Positions 1 to 5,663 of a stretch of 9,360 bases of DNA are shown piece by piece. Within the stretch, counting starts at the first letter, position 1. Each line of letters starts with the position of its first letter. The position numbers were made by a program, and so were the translations under genes. The DNA comes from DATAFO01 sp046728935 (GTDB taxonomy: Bacteria; Actinomycetota; Thermoleophilia; Solirubrobacterales; 70-9), in contig JBKPFS010000170.1 of NCBI GenBank assembly GCA_046728935.1, forward strand, positions 1 to 9,360, written 5' to 3'. The notes below the pieces were generated by a model. The model was not told the DNA's origin. It made no database searches and saw nothing but the letters and a program-made list of their open reading frames with translations.

Positions 1-662
1 TGGGTGGCGAAGACGCCGAGGCCCCCCGCGGCGCCCCAGATCAAGACGTTGTGCCCGGCCTGGAGCTTGCACTTGTCGATCAGCATCCGGTAGGCCGTGA
101 AGTAGGTGAGGCCGTAGGCCGAGGACTCGACCCAGGAGAGAGTCGGCGGCTTCGGCAGCAGCTGCTGCGCCTGCACTTTGGTGAACTGCGCGAACGACCC
201 CCAGGTGGTCTCGTAGCCCCAGATCATCTGGCTCGGCGCCGCGAGCGGGTCGAGGCCGTGGACCTCGACGTCCTCGTAGGAGGCCTGGTTGCAGTGGATC
301 ACGACCTCGTCGCCAGGCGCCCACTTGGTCACGCCCTCGCCGACCTTCCAGACGATCCCGGAGGCGTCGGAGCCGCCGATGTGATGGCCCCACTGCGGAT
401 GGTCGCCGTAGTCGAACACCGACACGGGCTTGCCCAGGGCCGCCCACACGTTGTTGAAGTTGACGCCCGCGGCCATCACCCGCACGATGACCTCGAAGGC
501 GCCGGGCTCGGGAAGCTCGATCTCCTCGATCTGGAAGGCGTCCTTGGGCTCGCCCTCGCGCTCGGGTCGGATCACCCACGCAGCCATCGTCCCGGGCAGG
601 GTGCCCGGCTCGACGTCGAGCTTCGAGACGTCCTTCACGTCCACGGCCACAGCGCGCCGCAT
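1..662 (-). CDS. ccr: Crotonyl-CoA carboxylase/reductase, N-terminal part (cut by window edge)
   Basis: The enzyme reductively carboxylates crotonyl-CoA with CO2 and NADPH to ethylmalonyl-CoA, in the cytoplasmic ethylmalonyl-CoA pathway or for polyketide extender units. The reading frame enters from the left edge and gives 220 N-terminal residues of a medium-chain dehydrogenase/reductase. Family hallmarks are PEPG, AAGVNFNNVWAALG, HHIGGSDASGIVWKVG, GDEVVIHCNQ, IWGYETTWGSFAQ, VQAQQLLPKP and the cofactor glycine motif GAAGGLG (residues 210-216). The family is usually about 410-450 residues, so roughly half is missing here. The start is uncertain: ATG at 662 is the most upstream, GTG at 650 lies 10 nt behind a TAGGAT -10-like element (666-661), and ATG at 587 begins MAAWVIRPE. 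The residue before the conserved Glu of the WG[FY]ET segment is Tyr150, where I recall Phe in the well-studied Kitasatospora enzyme. Simple quinone reductases lack the HIGGSDASG and IWGYET signatures, so I am confident of the family. Confidence 0.9.
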   Translation of the reverse strand, partial: MRRAVAVDVKDVSKLDVEPGTLPGTMAAWVIRPEREGEPKDAFQIEEIELPEPGAFEVIVRVMAAGVNFNNVWAALGKPVSVFDYGDHPQWGHHIGGSDASGIVWKVGEGVTKWAPGDEVVIHCNQASYEDVEVHGLDPLAAPSQMIWGYETTWGSFAQFTKVQAQQLLPKPPTLSWVESSAYGLTYFTAYRMLIDKCKLQAGHNVLIWGAAGGLGVFAT

Positions 663-714
663 CCTACCGTCAGCTTTCCGTCGGATGCCCCGACTACTTT
701 CGTGGGTCCCGATG
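648..714. promoter_or_regulatory. Divergent promoter region between ccr and the nuclease-like gene
   Basis: Only 49 bp separate the outermost possible ccr start (662) from the plus-strand ATG (712). On the minus strand TAGGAT (666-661) fits a TAnnnT -10 element. On the plus strand TACTTT (695-700) lies 11 nt before the ATG. Neither side has a recognisable -35 or Shine-Dalgarno sequence. Both assignments are by eye. Confidence 0.3.
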
Positions 715-1986
715 GAAGCGTCACAGAACCCACAGCTCCCGATTGACGACGGCGGCGCCGACGCCGCCGTCCGCGCGATCGACAGCCGGCTCGTGATCGA
801 GAGGCTCACGGTCGCCGACGAACGAGCGGCGCGCGTGGTGCGCGAGCGCGCCGAGGCCGGTCAACCGGCGCCCGAGACGGTGACGAAGGCGATCGAGATC
901 GGCGCCAGGGTCCTCGACAGCGAGGAGACGGCGGCCAACGTCGACTACGTCCGGGCGGAGTTCGAGCGCCACGCCGGCGCGCTCCGCGAGCGGCTCACCA
1001 AGGCGCTCGAGGCCGGCGACGAGCAACTCACCGAGCGGATCTCACAGACCTTCGACGGCTCGCGCGAGGGCTCGGTTCAGCAGGAGATCGATCGGCTGGT
1101 CGGCAAGGCCCTCGAGGAGCAGCGGACCGCACTGGTGCGGTTGTTCTCAGCCGAGGAGGGGGCGAACCCGCTGCATGACTTCAAGGGGGCGATGGTGCGG
1201 GCGTTCAAGGCGCTCGACGCTCGACAGCAGGCGGAGGGCGAGGCGAACCGCAAGCGCCTGGAGGCCCTACAGCGCGAGCTCGTCGAGCTGAAGGAGCGCG
1301 AAGACGCGGATCGCCGCGTCGCCGAGGAGGCCGAGCGAGGCACGGCGAAGGGCCGGAGCTTCGAGGAGCTGGTGCACGCCGAGCTCGAGAGCTTGGCGGA
1401 CGGTCAGGGCGACGCGGCCCACCACGTCGGCGACGCGACTTCGGAGGCCGGCGGGAAGAAGGGCGACACGGTCGTCGAGATCGCCGCTGCCACAGGCTCG
1501 GGGCTGGCGACCGTCGTCTACGAGGCCAAGAACAGCCGCCTGTCCAAGAACGACGCCTGGATCGAGCTGAACGCGGCGATGGCGGAGCGCGATGCGGCCT
1601 ACGCCGTGCTTGTCGTCGCCGGAGAGGACAAGGTTTCCTCGGGCCTCGAGGAGCTGACGGAGTACCAGGGCAACAAGATGATCGCCGTGCTCGACCGGGA
1701 GGATCCGGATCCGCTCGCGCTGCGGCTCGTATACCGGTACGTGCGGGCGCGGGTGCTCGCCGCCAATGCCCATGGGCTCGCGGTCGACGCCGCCGGCGTC
1801 CGCGACGCTGCCGAGGAGGCAGGCGCGCGCCTCAAGGCGGCTAACCGGATCCGCAAGTCCCTGACCGGTGTCACCAACAGCGCCGACCGCGCGAGGGAGG
1901 AGCTCGACGAGATGATCGGCGATGTCGAGCGGTGCCTGGCCCGGATCGAGTCGCTGGTCGAGGCCGCCGAGCCCGAAGTGGGTTAG
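712..1986 (+). CDS. Coiled-coil protein with C-terminal DUF2130-like PD-(D/E)XK nuclease-fold domain
   Basis: A 424-residue predicted soluble protein of unknown function. Residues 1-130 are charged and helical. About 130-210 is an Arg/Glu-rich stretch likely to form a coiled coil (KRLEALQRELVELKERE). From about 213 it follows the DUF2130 pattern: KGRSFEEL (213-220), KKGDTVVE with Asp252, then VVYEAK with Glu271-Ala-Lys273, an amphipathic WIELNAAMAERDA segment, AVLVV, and NKMIAVLD. Glu218/219, Asp252 and Glu271-x-Lys273 match the order and spacing of a PD-(D/E)XK catalytic core, so an active nuclease is possible; the activity is inference. The C-terminal ~80 residues are again helical. The frame stays open upstream to 430, but that part is antisense to ccr and low in complexity, so ATG 712 is preferred, with ATG 685 as alternative. 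It converges on the lipoprotein gene with 3 bp between stop codons. RmuC, another coiled-coil plus nuclease-fold protein, is an analogue rather than a match. Confidence 0.75.
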   Translation: MEASQNPQLPIDDGGADAAVRAIDSRLVIERLTVADERAARVVRERAEAGQPAPETVTKAIEIGARVLDSEETAANVDYVRAEFERHAGALRERLTKALEAGDEQLTERISQTFDGSREGSVQQEIDRLVGKALEEQRTALVRLFSAEEGANPLHDFKGAMVRAFKALDARQQAEGEANRKRLEALQRELVELKEREDADRRVAEEAERGTAKGRSFEELVHAELESLADGQGDAAHHVGDATSEAGGKKGDTVVEIAAATGSGLATVVYEAKNSRLSKNDAWIELNAAMAERDAAYAVLVVAGEDKVSSGLEELTEYQGNKMIAVLDREDPDPLALRLVYRYVRARVLAANAHGLAVDAAGVRDAAEEAGARLKAANRIRKSLTGVTNSADRAREELDEMIGDVERCLARIESLVEAAEPEVG

Positions 1987-1989
1987 CGC

Positions 1990-2406
1990 CTACGGCAGCA
2001 GCAGATCGTTCTGGGAGCTCGGCCTCTCCGGACCGACCTTGAGCTGGTCCGAGCGGGCGCGTGAATCCTGGCCGGCCGTGACCTCGTAGGTGCCCTGCTC
2101 CAGGTTCGCCTTCAGGCTGGCGACCGTGCCGGGCGCGATCTCGTTGCTGGCGTTGTCCGTCGGCCCCTCGAGGGTGAGCGTCGCGGGATCGGTCGATTGG
2201 TTGGCGATCGTGAAGTTCACCAGCCCGGCGCCGACCGCGGATGGGCTGACCGCGACCTCACGGTCCTTGATCGAGGCCGACACCTCGATCGGGGCTGGTG
2301 GCCGCGGCTCGTTCTCGAAGTCGTCGTTCCCGCCACATCCTCCGAGCCCAAGCGCCACCGTGGCGAGCGCGCCGAGCTGCGCGACGACCCTCCTCCTCGC
2401 GGTCAT
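1990..2406 (-). CDS. Small lipoprotein with cupredoxin-like beta domain
   Basis: A 138-residue secreted protein. The N-terminus has basic residues (TARRRV), a hydrophobic core and the lipobox L21-G22-G23-C24, so it should be lipid-anchored at Cys24. A short Pro/acid-rich linker follows, then about 90 residues with a beta-sandwich pattern recalling the cupredoxin-like domain of EfeO-type proteins: a strand with VNFTIANQS, then IAPGTVASLKANLEQGTYEV. The mature part has no His, no Met and no Cys other than the lipidated one, so a copper site is excluded and the domain is probably structural or ligand-binding. It lies 51 bp downstream of ygfZ in the same direction. It also has its own promoter-like TAGCCT (2421-2416), nine bases before the ATG, inside a DtxR/IdeR-like box. 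There is no Shine-Dalgarno sequence. The true role is unknown. Confidence 0.8.
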   Translation of the reverse strand: MTARRRVVAQLGALATVALGLGGCGGNDDFENEPRPPAPIEVSASIKDREVAVSPSAVGAGLVNFTIANQSTDPATLTLEGPTDNASNEIAPGTVASLKANLEQGTYEVTAGQDSRARSDQLKVGPERPSSQNDLLLP

Positions 2407-2408
2407 GA

Positions 2409-2427
2409 CGGGGCTAGGCTAACCGAA
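2409..2427 (-). promoter_or_regulatory. Candidate DtxR/IdeR-type metal box over the lipoprotein -10 element
   Basis: Read on the minus strand the sequence is TTCGGTTAGCCTAGCCCCG. Against the published 19-bp DtxR/IdeR consensus TTAGGTTAGSCTAACCTAA I count 14 matching positions. The core GGTTAGCCTAGCC is a dyad with five of six pairs intact around its central C. It contains the likely -10 TAGCCT and ends 3 bp before the ATG, a classic repressor position. No binding data exist; assignment is by eye. Confidence 0.45.
2416..2421 (-). promoter_or_regulatory. -10 element TAGCCT of the lipoprotein gene
   Basis: TAGCCT (minus strand) fits TAnnnT and ends nine bases before ATG 2406, which would give a leaderless or near-leaderless transcript. 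No -35 consensus and no Shine-Dalgarno sequence are visible. Confidence 0.4.
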
Positions 2428-2433
2428 CGATCG

Positions 2434-2459
2434 GAGCCGAGGTGCCGGTTCTACGGCTC
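2434..2459 (-). terminator. Weak hairpin at the ygfZ stop codon
   Basis: GAGCCG and CGGCTC form six-base arms around a 14-base loop, overlapping the ygfZ stop codon. There is no T-run. It could attenuate read-through from ygfZ into the lipoprotein gene, but chance is a fair explanation at this GC content. Confidence 0.2.
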
Positions 2460-3456
2460 AGAACGGGAGCTCGACAACCTCGGCGACGTTGGCGTCGCCG
2501 ACAGTGACCTCGGAGCCGGGCTCGGCCTCGCGACGCAGGATGGCGAGCGCGATCGGGCCATGGGCCGGTGAGATCACCGTGGTGCCCAGCTTGCCGATCT
2601 CGCGGTCACTCAGCCGAACCGGATCGCCGGCGCTCGCCGGCGCGGAGAGCCGCAGGCCGCGAAGGTGGCGGTTCGGCTTGCCCTTGTAGTGCAGACGCGC
2701 GACTGTCTCCTGGCCGATGTAGCAGCCCTTGGTGAAGCTCACCGCCCGGTCGTTGATCCCCGCCTCCTCCGGGATGGTGCTGGTGCCCATCTCGTGTCCG
2801 AAGCGCGGGCGGCCGGACTCGACGCGGAGGATCTCCGCGGCCTCCGGGCTCACCTCGACGGCGCCGGCGGCCGCGAGCGCCGTGCGCAGGGCGTCGGCCT
2901 GGTCGGCGCGGGTGATCAGGTCCAGCCCCGCATCCGTGGCGGCGGCGAGAACCTCCAGGCGATCGCGCTCGAAGTAGCGCTGTGCGTGCTCGGGCTCAAG
3001 CGGCCCGACCCCGGTCACCTCCGCCGCGGCGGGGCCGATCACGCCCGTGATCGCCCAGCGGCCGGAGACGTCCTCGACCTCCACCTCGCGCCCGACGCGG
3101 TACATGCCGAGATGGCGCGCGACGGCGTCGAGCGCCTCGCGCTCGAGGTCGAGCCAGATCTCGCCGGTTGCGGTGGTGAGCGGCTTTAGCCGCGACAGCG
3201 GCAGGTGTGTTGATTCCAGGCGAAGGACCCGCATGTCGGCCTGCATCCGGCCCTTGCGATCGAGGAGCGCCGCGTAGCAGCCCCGATCCGAAGTCACGGC
3301 CTCGATGTCGTTGGTGAGCTGCGCCTGAAGGAACTCGACCGCGTCCGCGCCGCTCACGATCAGCATGCCCCGGTCGGAGCGATCGACGTATCCGGCCTCC
3401 TCGCGGAGCGCCCGGTACTGGGCGTCCAGCTCGAGTGCCTGGCTCGTCGCCTCCAC
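2458..3456 (-). CDS. ygfZ: YgfZ/GcvT-like folate-binding protein of Fe-S cluster maintenance
   Basis: A 332-residue cytoplasmic protein of the YgfZ/IBA57 family, which resembles the glycine-cleavage T protein and, with tetrahydrofolate, supports assembly or repair of certain Fe-S enzymes such as MiaB. The diagnostic signature KGCYIGQE lies at residues 243-250, including Cys245 that defines the family. The N-terminal GcvT-like segments are also clear: DRGMLIVSG, FLQAQLTNDI and LLDRKGRMQADMRVLR. The length fits the family. Translation begins at GTG 3456; TACAAT (3469-3464) lies exactly seven bases upstream, so the transcript is probably leaderless. True GcvT (aminomethyltransferase) is less likely, because the protein is shorter and carries the YgfZ signature. 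It is divergent from mntR across 63 bp that include a candidate operator, and is followed after 51 bp by the lipoprotein gene. Confidence 0.88.
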   Translation of the reverse strand: MEATSQALELDAQYRALREEAGYVDRSDRGMLIVSGADAVEFLQAQLTNDIEAVTSDRGCYAALLDRKGRMQADMRVLRLESTHLPLSRLKPLTTATGEIWLDLEREALDAVARHLGMYRVGREVEVEDVSGRWAITGVIGPAAAEVTGVGPLEPEHAQRYFERDRLEVLAAATDAGLDLITRADQADALRTALAAAGAVEVSPEAAEILRVESGRPRFGHEMGTSTIPEEAGINDRAVSFTKGCYIGQETVARLHYKGKPNRHLRGLRLSAPASAGDPVRLSDREIGKLGTTVISPAHGPIALAILRREAEPGSEVTVGDANVAEVVELPF

Positions 3457-3463
3457 GCAGGCG

Positions 3464-3469
3464 ATTGTA
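3464..3469 (-). promoter_or_regulatory. -10 element TACAAT of ygfZ
   Basis: TACAAT on the minus strand is one base from the TATAAT consensus. Seven bases separate it from GTG 3456, placing the expected transcription start on the start codon. No good -35 is seen; the place where it would lie (about 3487-3492) overlaps the edge of the AT-rich dyad at 3490-3508. Confidence 0.5.
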
Positions 3470-3489
3470 GGTAGCCCGCCTCCCGGTAG

Positions 3490-3508
3490 AATTCGACTAA
3501 GCTAAATT
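3490..3508. promoter_or_regulatory. Candidate MntR operator in the ygfZ-mntR spacer
   Basis: The interrupted dyad AATTcgaCTaAGctaAATT has six perfectly paired bases per arm (AATT and CT/AG) around a central A. It ends 11 bp before the mntR ATG, in one of the most AT-rich stretches of the window. Its AATT ends and length recall the Bacillus subtilis MntR box. It includes TAAATT (3503-3508), a possible mntR -10, and touches the -35 zone of ygfZ, so one bound repressor could affect both genes. Inferred from position and symmetry only. Confidence 0.45.
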
Positions 3509-3519
3509 CCGATTTTGCC

Positions 3520-4239
3520 ATGTCGCATACACGGACATCGAGCAAGGCAGACCTGAGGACCCGCCGGAGCACCCCGGCGACGGAGGCCGTCGAGGACTAC
3601 GCGAAGGCGATCTACGGGCTCCAGCACCGGCTCGGGGGCCCGGTGGGCACCAACACGCTCGCCGAGCGCCTCGACGTCGCCCCGTCGACCGTGACCGCGA
3701 TGCTGAAGCGTCTCGACGAACTCGACCTCGTCCGCTACGAGCCTTACCACGGGGTCACCCTGACCGCCGCCGGCGAGCGCGTCGCGCTCGAGGTGATGCG
3801 GCATCACCGCCTGCTGGAGGCGTTCCTCGCGGACTCGCTCGGCATGCCCTGGGACCGCGTTCATGACGAGGCCGAGGTGCTCGAGCATTACATCTCCGAG
3901 GATCTCGAGCAGCGGATCGCCGAGAAGCTTGGCGATCCAAGCCTCGACCCGCACGGCGACCCGATTCCGAGCGCGGAACTCGACCTGGTGGAGGACGCGA
4001 CGATCTCGCTCGCAGAGCTCTCCGAGGGCGAGAGCGCGACGTTTGCCCGGGTCTCCGACGCCGACCCGGCGATGCTTCGCTATCTCGCGGAGCGTGGCAT
4101 CCGCCCGGGCCTCGTGCTGCGGGTCAACGGCGCGCAGCCGTTCGGCGGCCCGCTGGCGGTCGAGGTGGAGGGGACCGAGCACCTGCTGGGTGCAGAGCTC
4201 GCTCAGGCGATCAGGGTCCTGCCGGAGGGAGCACGGTGA
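3520..4239 (+). CDS. mntR: DtxR-family metal-dependent repressor, manganese type
   Basis: A 239-residue cytoplasmic regulator that, by family, binds DNA when loaded with divalent metal. Residues 20-82 form the winged helix (EDYAKAIY, LAERLDVAPSTVTAMLKRLDELDLV, then a GVTLT wing). About 85-155 is the metal-binding dimerisation domain, and 160-235 an SH3/FeoA-like domain, giving the three-domain DtxR/IdeR form. DtxR ancillary-site ligands are kept at His96, Glu100 and His115. At the primary site Glu122 and His123 are kept, but the two selectivity positions differ: Asp26 stands for DtxR Met10 and Glu119 for DtxR Cys102. These match B. subtilis MntR Asp8 and Glu99 and point to Mn2+ sensing; MntR Glu11 is Lys29 here. 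It shares a 4-bp overlap with the transporter gene. There is no Shine-Dalgarno sequence before ATG 3520. Autoregulation through the upstream dyad is likely. Confidence 0.85.
   Translation: MSHTRTSSKADLRTRRSTPATEAVEDYAKAIYGLQHRLGGPVGTNTLAERLDVAPSTVTAMLKRLDELDLVRYEPYHGVTLTAAGERVALEVMRHHRLLEAFLADSLGMPWDRVHDEAEVLEHYISEDLEQRIAEKLGDPSLDPHGDPIPSAELDLVEDATISLAELSEGESATFARVSDADPAMLRYLAERGIRPGLVLRVNGAQPFGGPLAVEVEGTEHLLGAELAQAIRVLPEGAR
4224..4228 (+). promoter_or_regulatory. Ribosome binding site deciding the mntH GTG start
   Basis: GGAGG lies inside the 3' end of mntR, seven bases before GTG 4236. It fixes the start at the GTGA overlap and supports translational coupling. It is the clearest Shine-Dalgarno sequence in the window. 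Confidence 0.75.
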
Positions 4240-5588
4240 ACCGCGCCCTCGACACGACGGTCGAGCAGCCCGTCGCCGGTGGGCGCGCGCCGGGGCGCGA
4301 CCCGGACGTCGAGGACGTCCTTCCGGGCGAGGCGGCGGTCGCCCATGCGGCCCGGCGCTCCCTCGACGGGCGGACGCGCGGCGTCTCGCGCGTGTGGCCG
4401 TTCCTCGGTCCGGCATTCATCGCCGCGGTCGCGTACATCGATCCCGGGAACTTCGCCACCAACATCTCGGGCGGCGCCCAGTTCGGATACCTGCTGCTGT
4501 GGGTCGTCGTCGCGGCGAACTTGATGGCGATGGTGATCCAGACCCAGTCGGCCAAGCTCGGGATCGCGACCGGGAAGAACCTGCCGGAGGTCTGCCGGGA
4601 GACGTTCTCGCGGCCCGTCACCCTCGGTCTCTGGATTCAGGCGGAGATCGTCGCCATGTCGACCGACATCGCCGAGGTGGTGGGCGCGGCGCTCGGCCTC
4701 TACCTGCTCTTCGACATCCCGCTGTTCGCGGCCGGGCTGATCGCGGGGGCCGGCGCGTTCGCGATCCTCGGCCTCCAGCAGCTGGGATTTCGGCGCCTCG
4801 AAGCCGGGATCGCGACGCTCGCGGGCGTCGTGCTGGTCTCGTTCGGGCTCGAGATCTTCTACGCGAGCCCCGATGCCGCCGACGTCGCCAGCCATCTGCT
4901 GGTGCCGGGATTCAGCGACACAGAGAGCATCCTGCTCGCCACGGGGATCATCGGCGCCACCGTGATGCCCCACGTGGTCTACCTGCACTCGGCGCTCACC
5001 CAGCGACGGATCGTGGGGCGCAACGAGGAGGAGCGGCGCAAGGTCCTCGGCTTCGAGAAGGTCGACGTGGTGATCGCGATGACGATCGCGGGCGTCGTCA
5101 ACCTCTCGATGATGATCATGGCCGCCGCGCTCTTCAACCAGGGCGGCCTGACCGGCATCGACAGCATCGAGGGCGCCTTCGACGGCCTTCGCCAGACGGT
5201 CTCCGACAACGCGGCGACGATCTTCGGCGTCGCCCTGCTCGCCTCCGGCTTCGCCTCGTCGTCGGTGGGGACCATGGCGGGTCAGGTCGTGATGCAGGGC
5301 TTCATCCGCCGGCGCATCCCGATCTTCCTGCGGCGGGCGATCACCCTCACCCCGGCCCTGGTCGTGCTGGCGATCGGTCTCGATCCGACCGATGCCCTGG
5401 TGCTGAGCCAGGTGGTGCTCTCGTTCGGCATCCCCTTCGCGCTGATCCCGCTGTTGCTGATCGCCAGGCGCCGCGAGATCATGGGCGGGCTGGCGAACCC
5501 GCGCTGGCTCTCCGCGCTCGCAAGCGTGTTCGGGGGCCTGATCATCGCCCTGAACGTCTTCCTGCTCCAGCAAGTCTTCTTCGGATGA
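4236..5588 (+). CDS. mntH: NRAMP-family proton-coupled Mn2+/divalent metal transporter
   Basis: A 450-residue inner-membrane protein that imports Mn2+ (and often Fe2+) with protons. After a hydrophilic N-terminal extension of about 50 residues rich in Arg, Ala and Pro, the NRAMP core begins. The TM1 motif Asp69-Pro-Gly-Asn72 and the TM6 motif Met244-Pro-His246 (in GATVMPHVVYLHSAL) supply the metal-binding Asp, Asn and Met of the family. The conserved SAKLGIATGKNLPEVCRE segment follows TM2, and about 11 hydrophobic segments are visible through to FLLQQVFFG. Nothing looks broken. It overlaps mntR by four bases (GTGA), so the two are co-transcribed, which makes manganese the likely physiological substrate and Mn-dependent repression the likely control. 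The long N-terminal extension is the only odd point; a later start would lose the ribosome binding site match. Confidence 0.93.
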   Translation: MNRALDTTVEQPVAGGRAPGRDPDVEDVLPGEAAVAHAARRSLDGRTRGVSRVWPFLGPAFIAAVAYIDPGNFATNISGGAQFGYLLLWVVVAANLMAMVIQTQSAKLGIATGKNLPEVCRETFSRPVTLGLWIQAEIVAMSTDIAEVVGAALGLYLLFDIPLFAAGLIAGAGAFAILGLQQLGFRRLEAGIATLAGVVLVSFGLEIFYASPDAADVASHLLVPGFSDTESILLATGIIGATVMPHVVYLHSALTQRRIVGRNEEERRKVLGFEKVDVVIAMTIAGVVNLSMMIMAAALFNQGGLTGIDSIEGAFDGLRQTVSDNAATIFGVALLASGFASSSVGTMAGQVVMQGFIRRRIPIFLRRAITLTPALVVLAIGLDPTDALVLSQVVLSFGIPFALIPLLLIARRREIMGGLANPRWLSALASVFGGLIIALNVFLLQQVFFG

Positions 5589-5662
5589 AGGGCCGCCGAC
5601 CGGCGGCCATGACATGGGAAGTGCCCGGTCCCCCCACCCCGCCGGGTAAGGGCCGCCGACCG
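5588..5662. repeat. 15-bp direct repeat, 60 bp apart, between convergent genes
   Basis: AAGGGCCGCCGACCG occurs at 5588-5602 and again, identically, at 5648-5662. The first copy begins on the last base of the mntH stop codon; the second ends two bases before the stop codon of the minus-strand GGDEF-EAL gene. The pair fills the convergent spacer almost exactly. Confidence 0.85.
5591..5608. terminator. mntH: GC-rich hairpin after mntH
   Basis: GGCCGCC (5591-5597) and GGCGGCC (5602-5608) pair perfectly around a 4-base loop, three bases past the mntH stop. There is no T-run, as is common in high-GC genomes. The right arm could instead pair with GGCCGCC of the second repeat copy (5651-5657). A weaker CCCGG/CCGGG pair lies at 5624-5646. 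Probably a bidirectional end region for mntH and the facing gene. Confidence 0.55.
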
Positions 5663-5663
5663 T

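Noticed and set aside
430..711. Upstream extension of the nuclease-like gene to ATG 430
   Set aside because: The 94 extra residues are Ser/Thr/Arg-rich, antisense to the conserved ccr coding sequence, and do not look like a domain. ATG 712 is more credible.
51..746. 231-codon plus-strand frame over the ccr region
   Set aside because: Antisense shadow of ccr, which shows clear family motifs on the minus strand.
3490..3510. Reading the mntR-ygfZ spacer as a classical DtxR/IdeR iron box
   Set aside because: The best register (starting at 3492) gives only 11 of 19 matches and is not a dyad around that centre. The symmetry lies two bases away and fits an MntR-like site better.
4203..5615. 470-codon minus-strand frame opposite mntH
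   Set aside because: Antisense shadow rich in Asp, Arg, Glu and His with no structure; mntH on the other strand is unmistakable.
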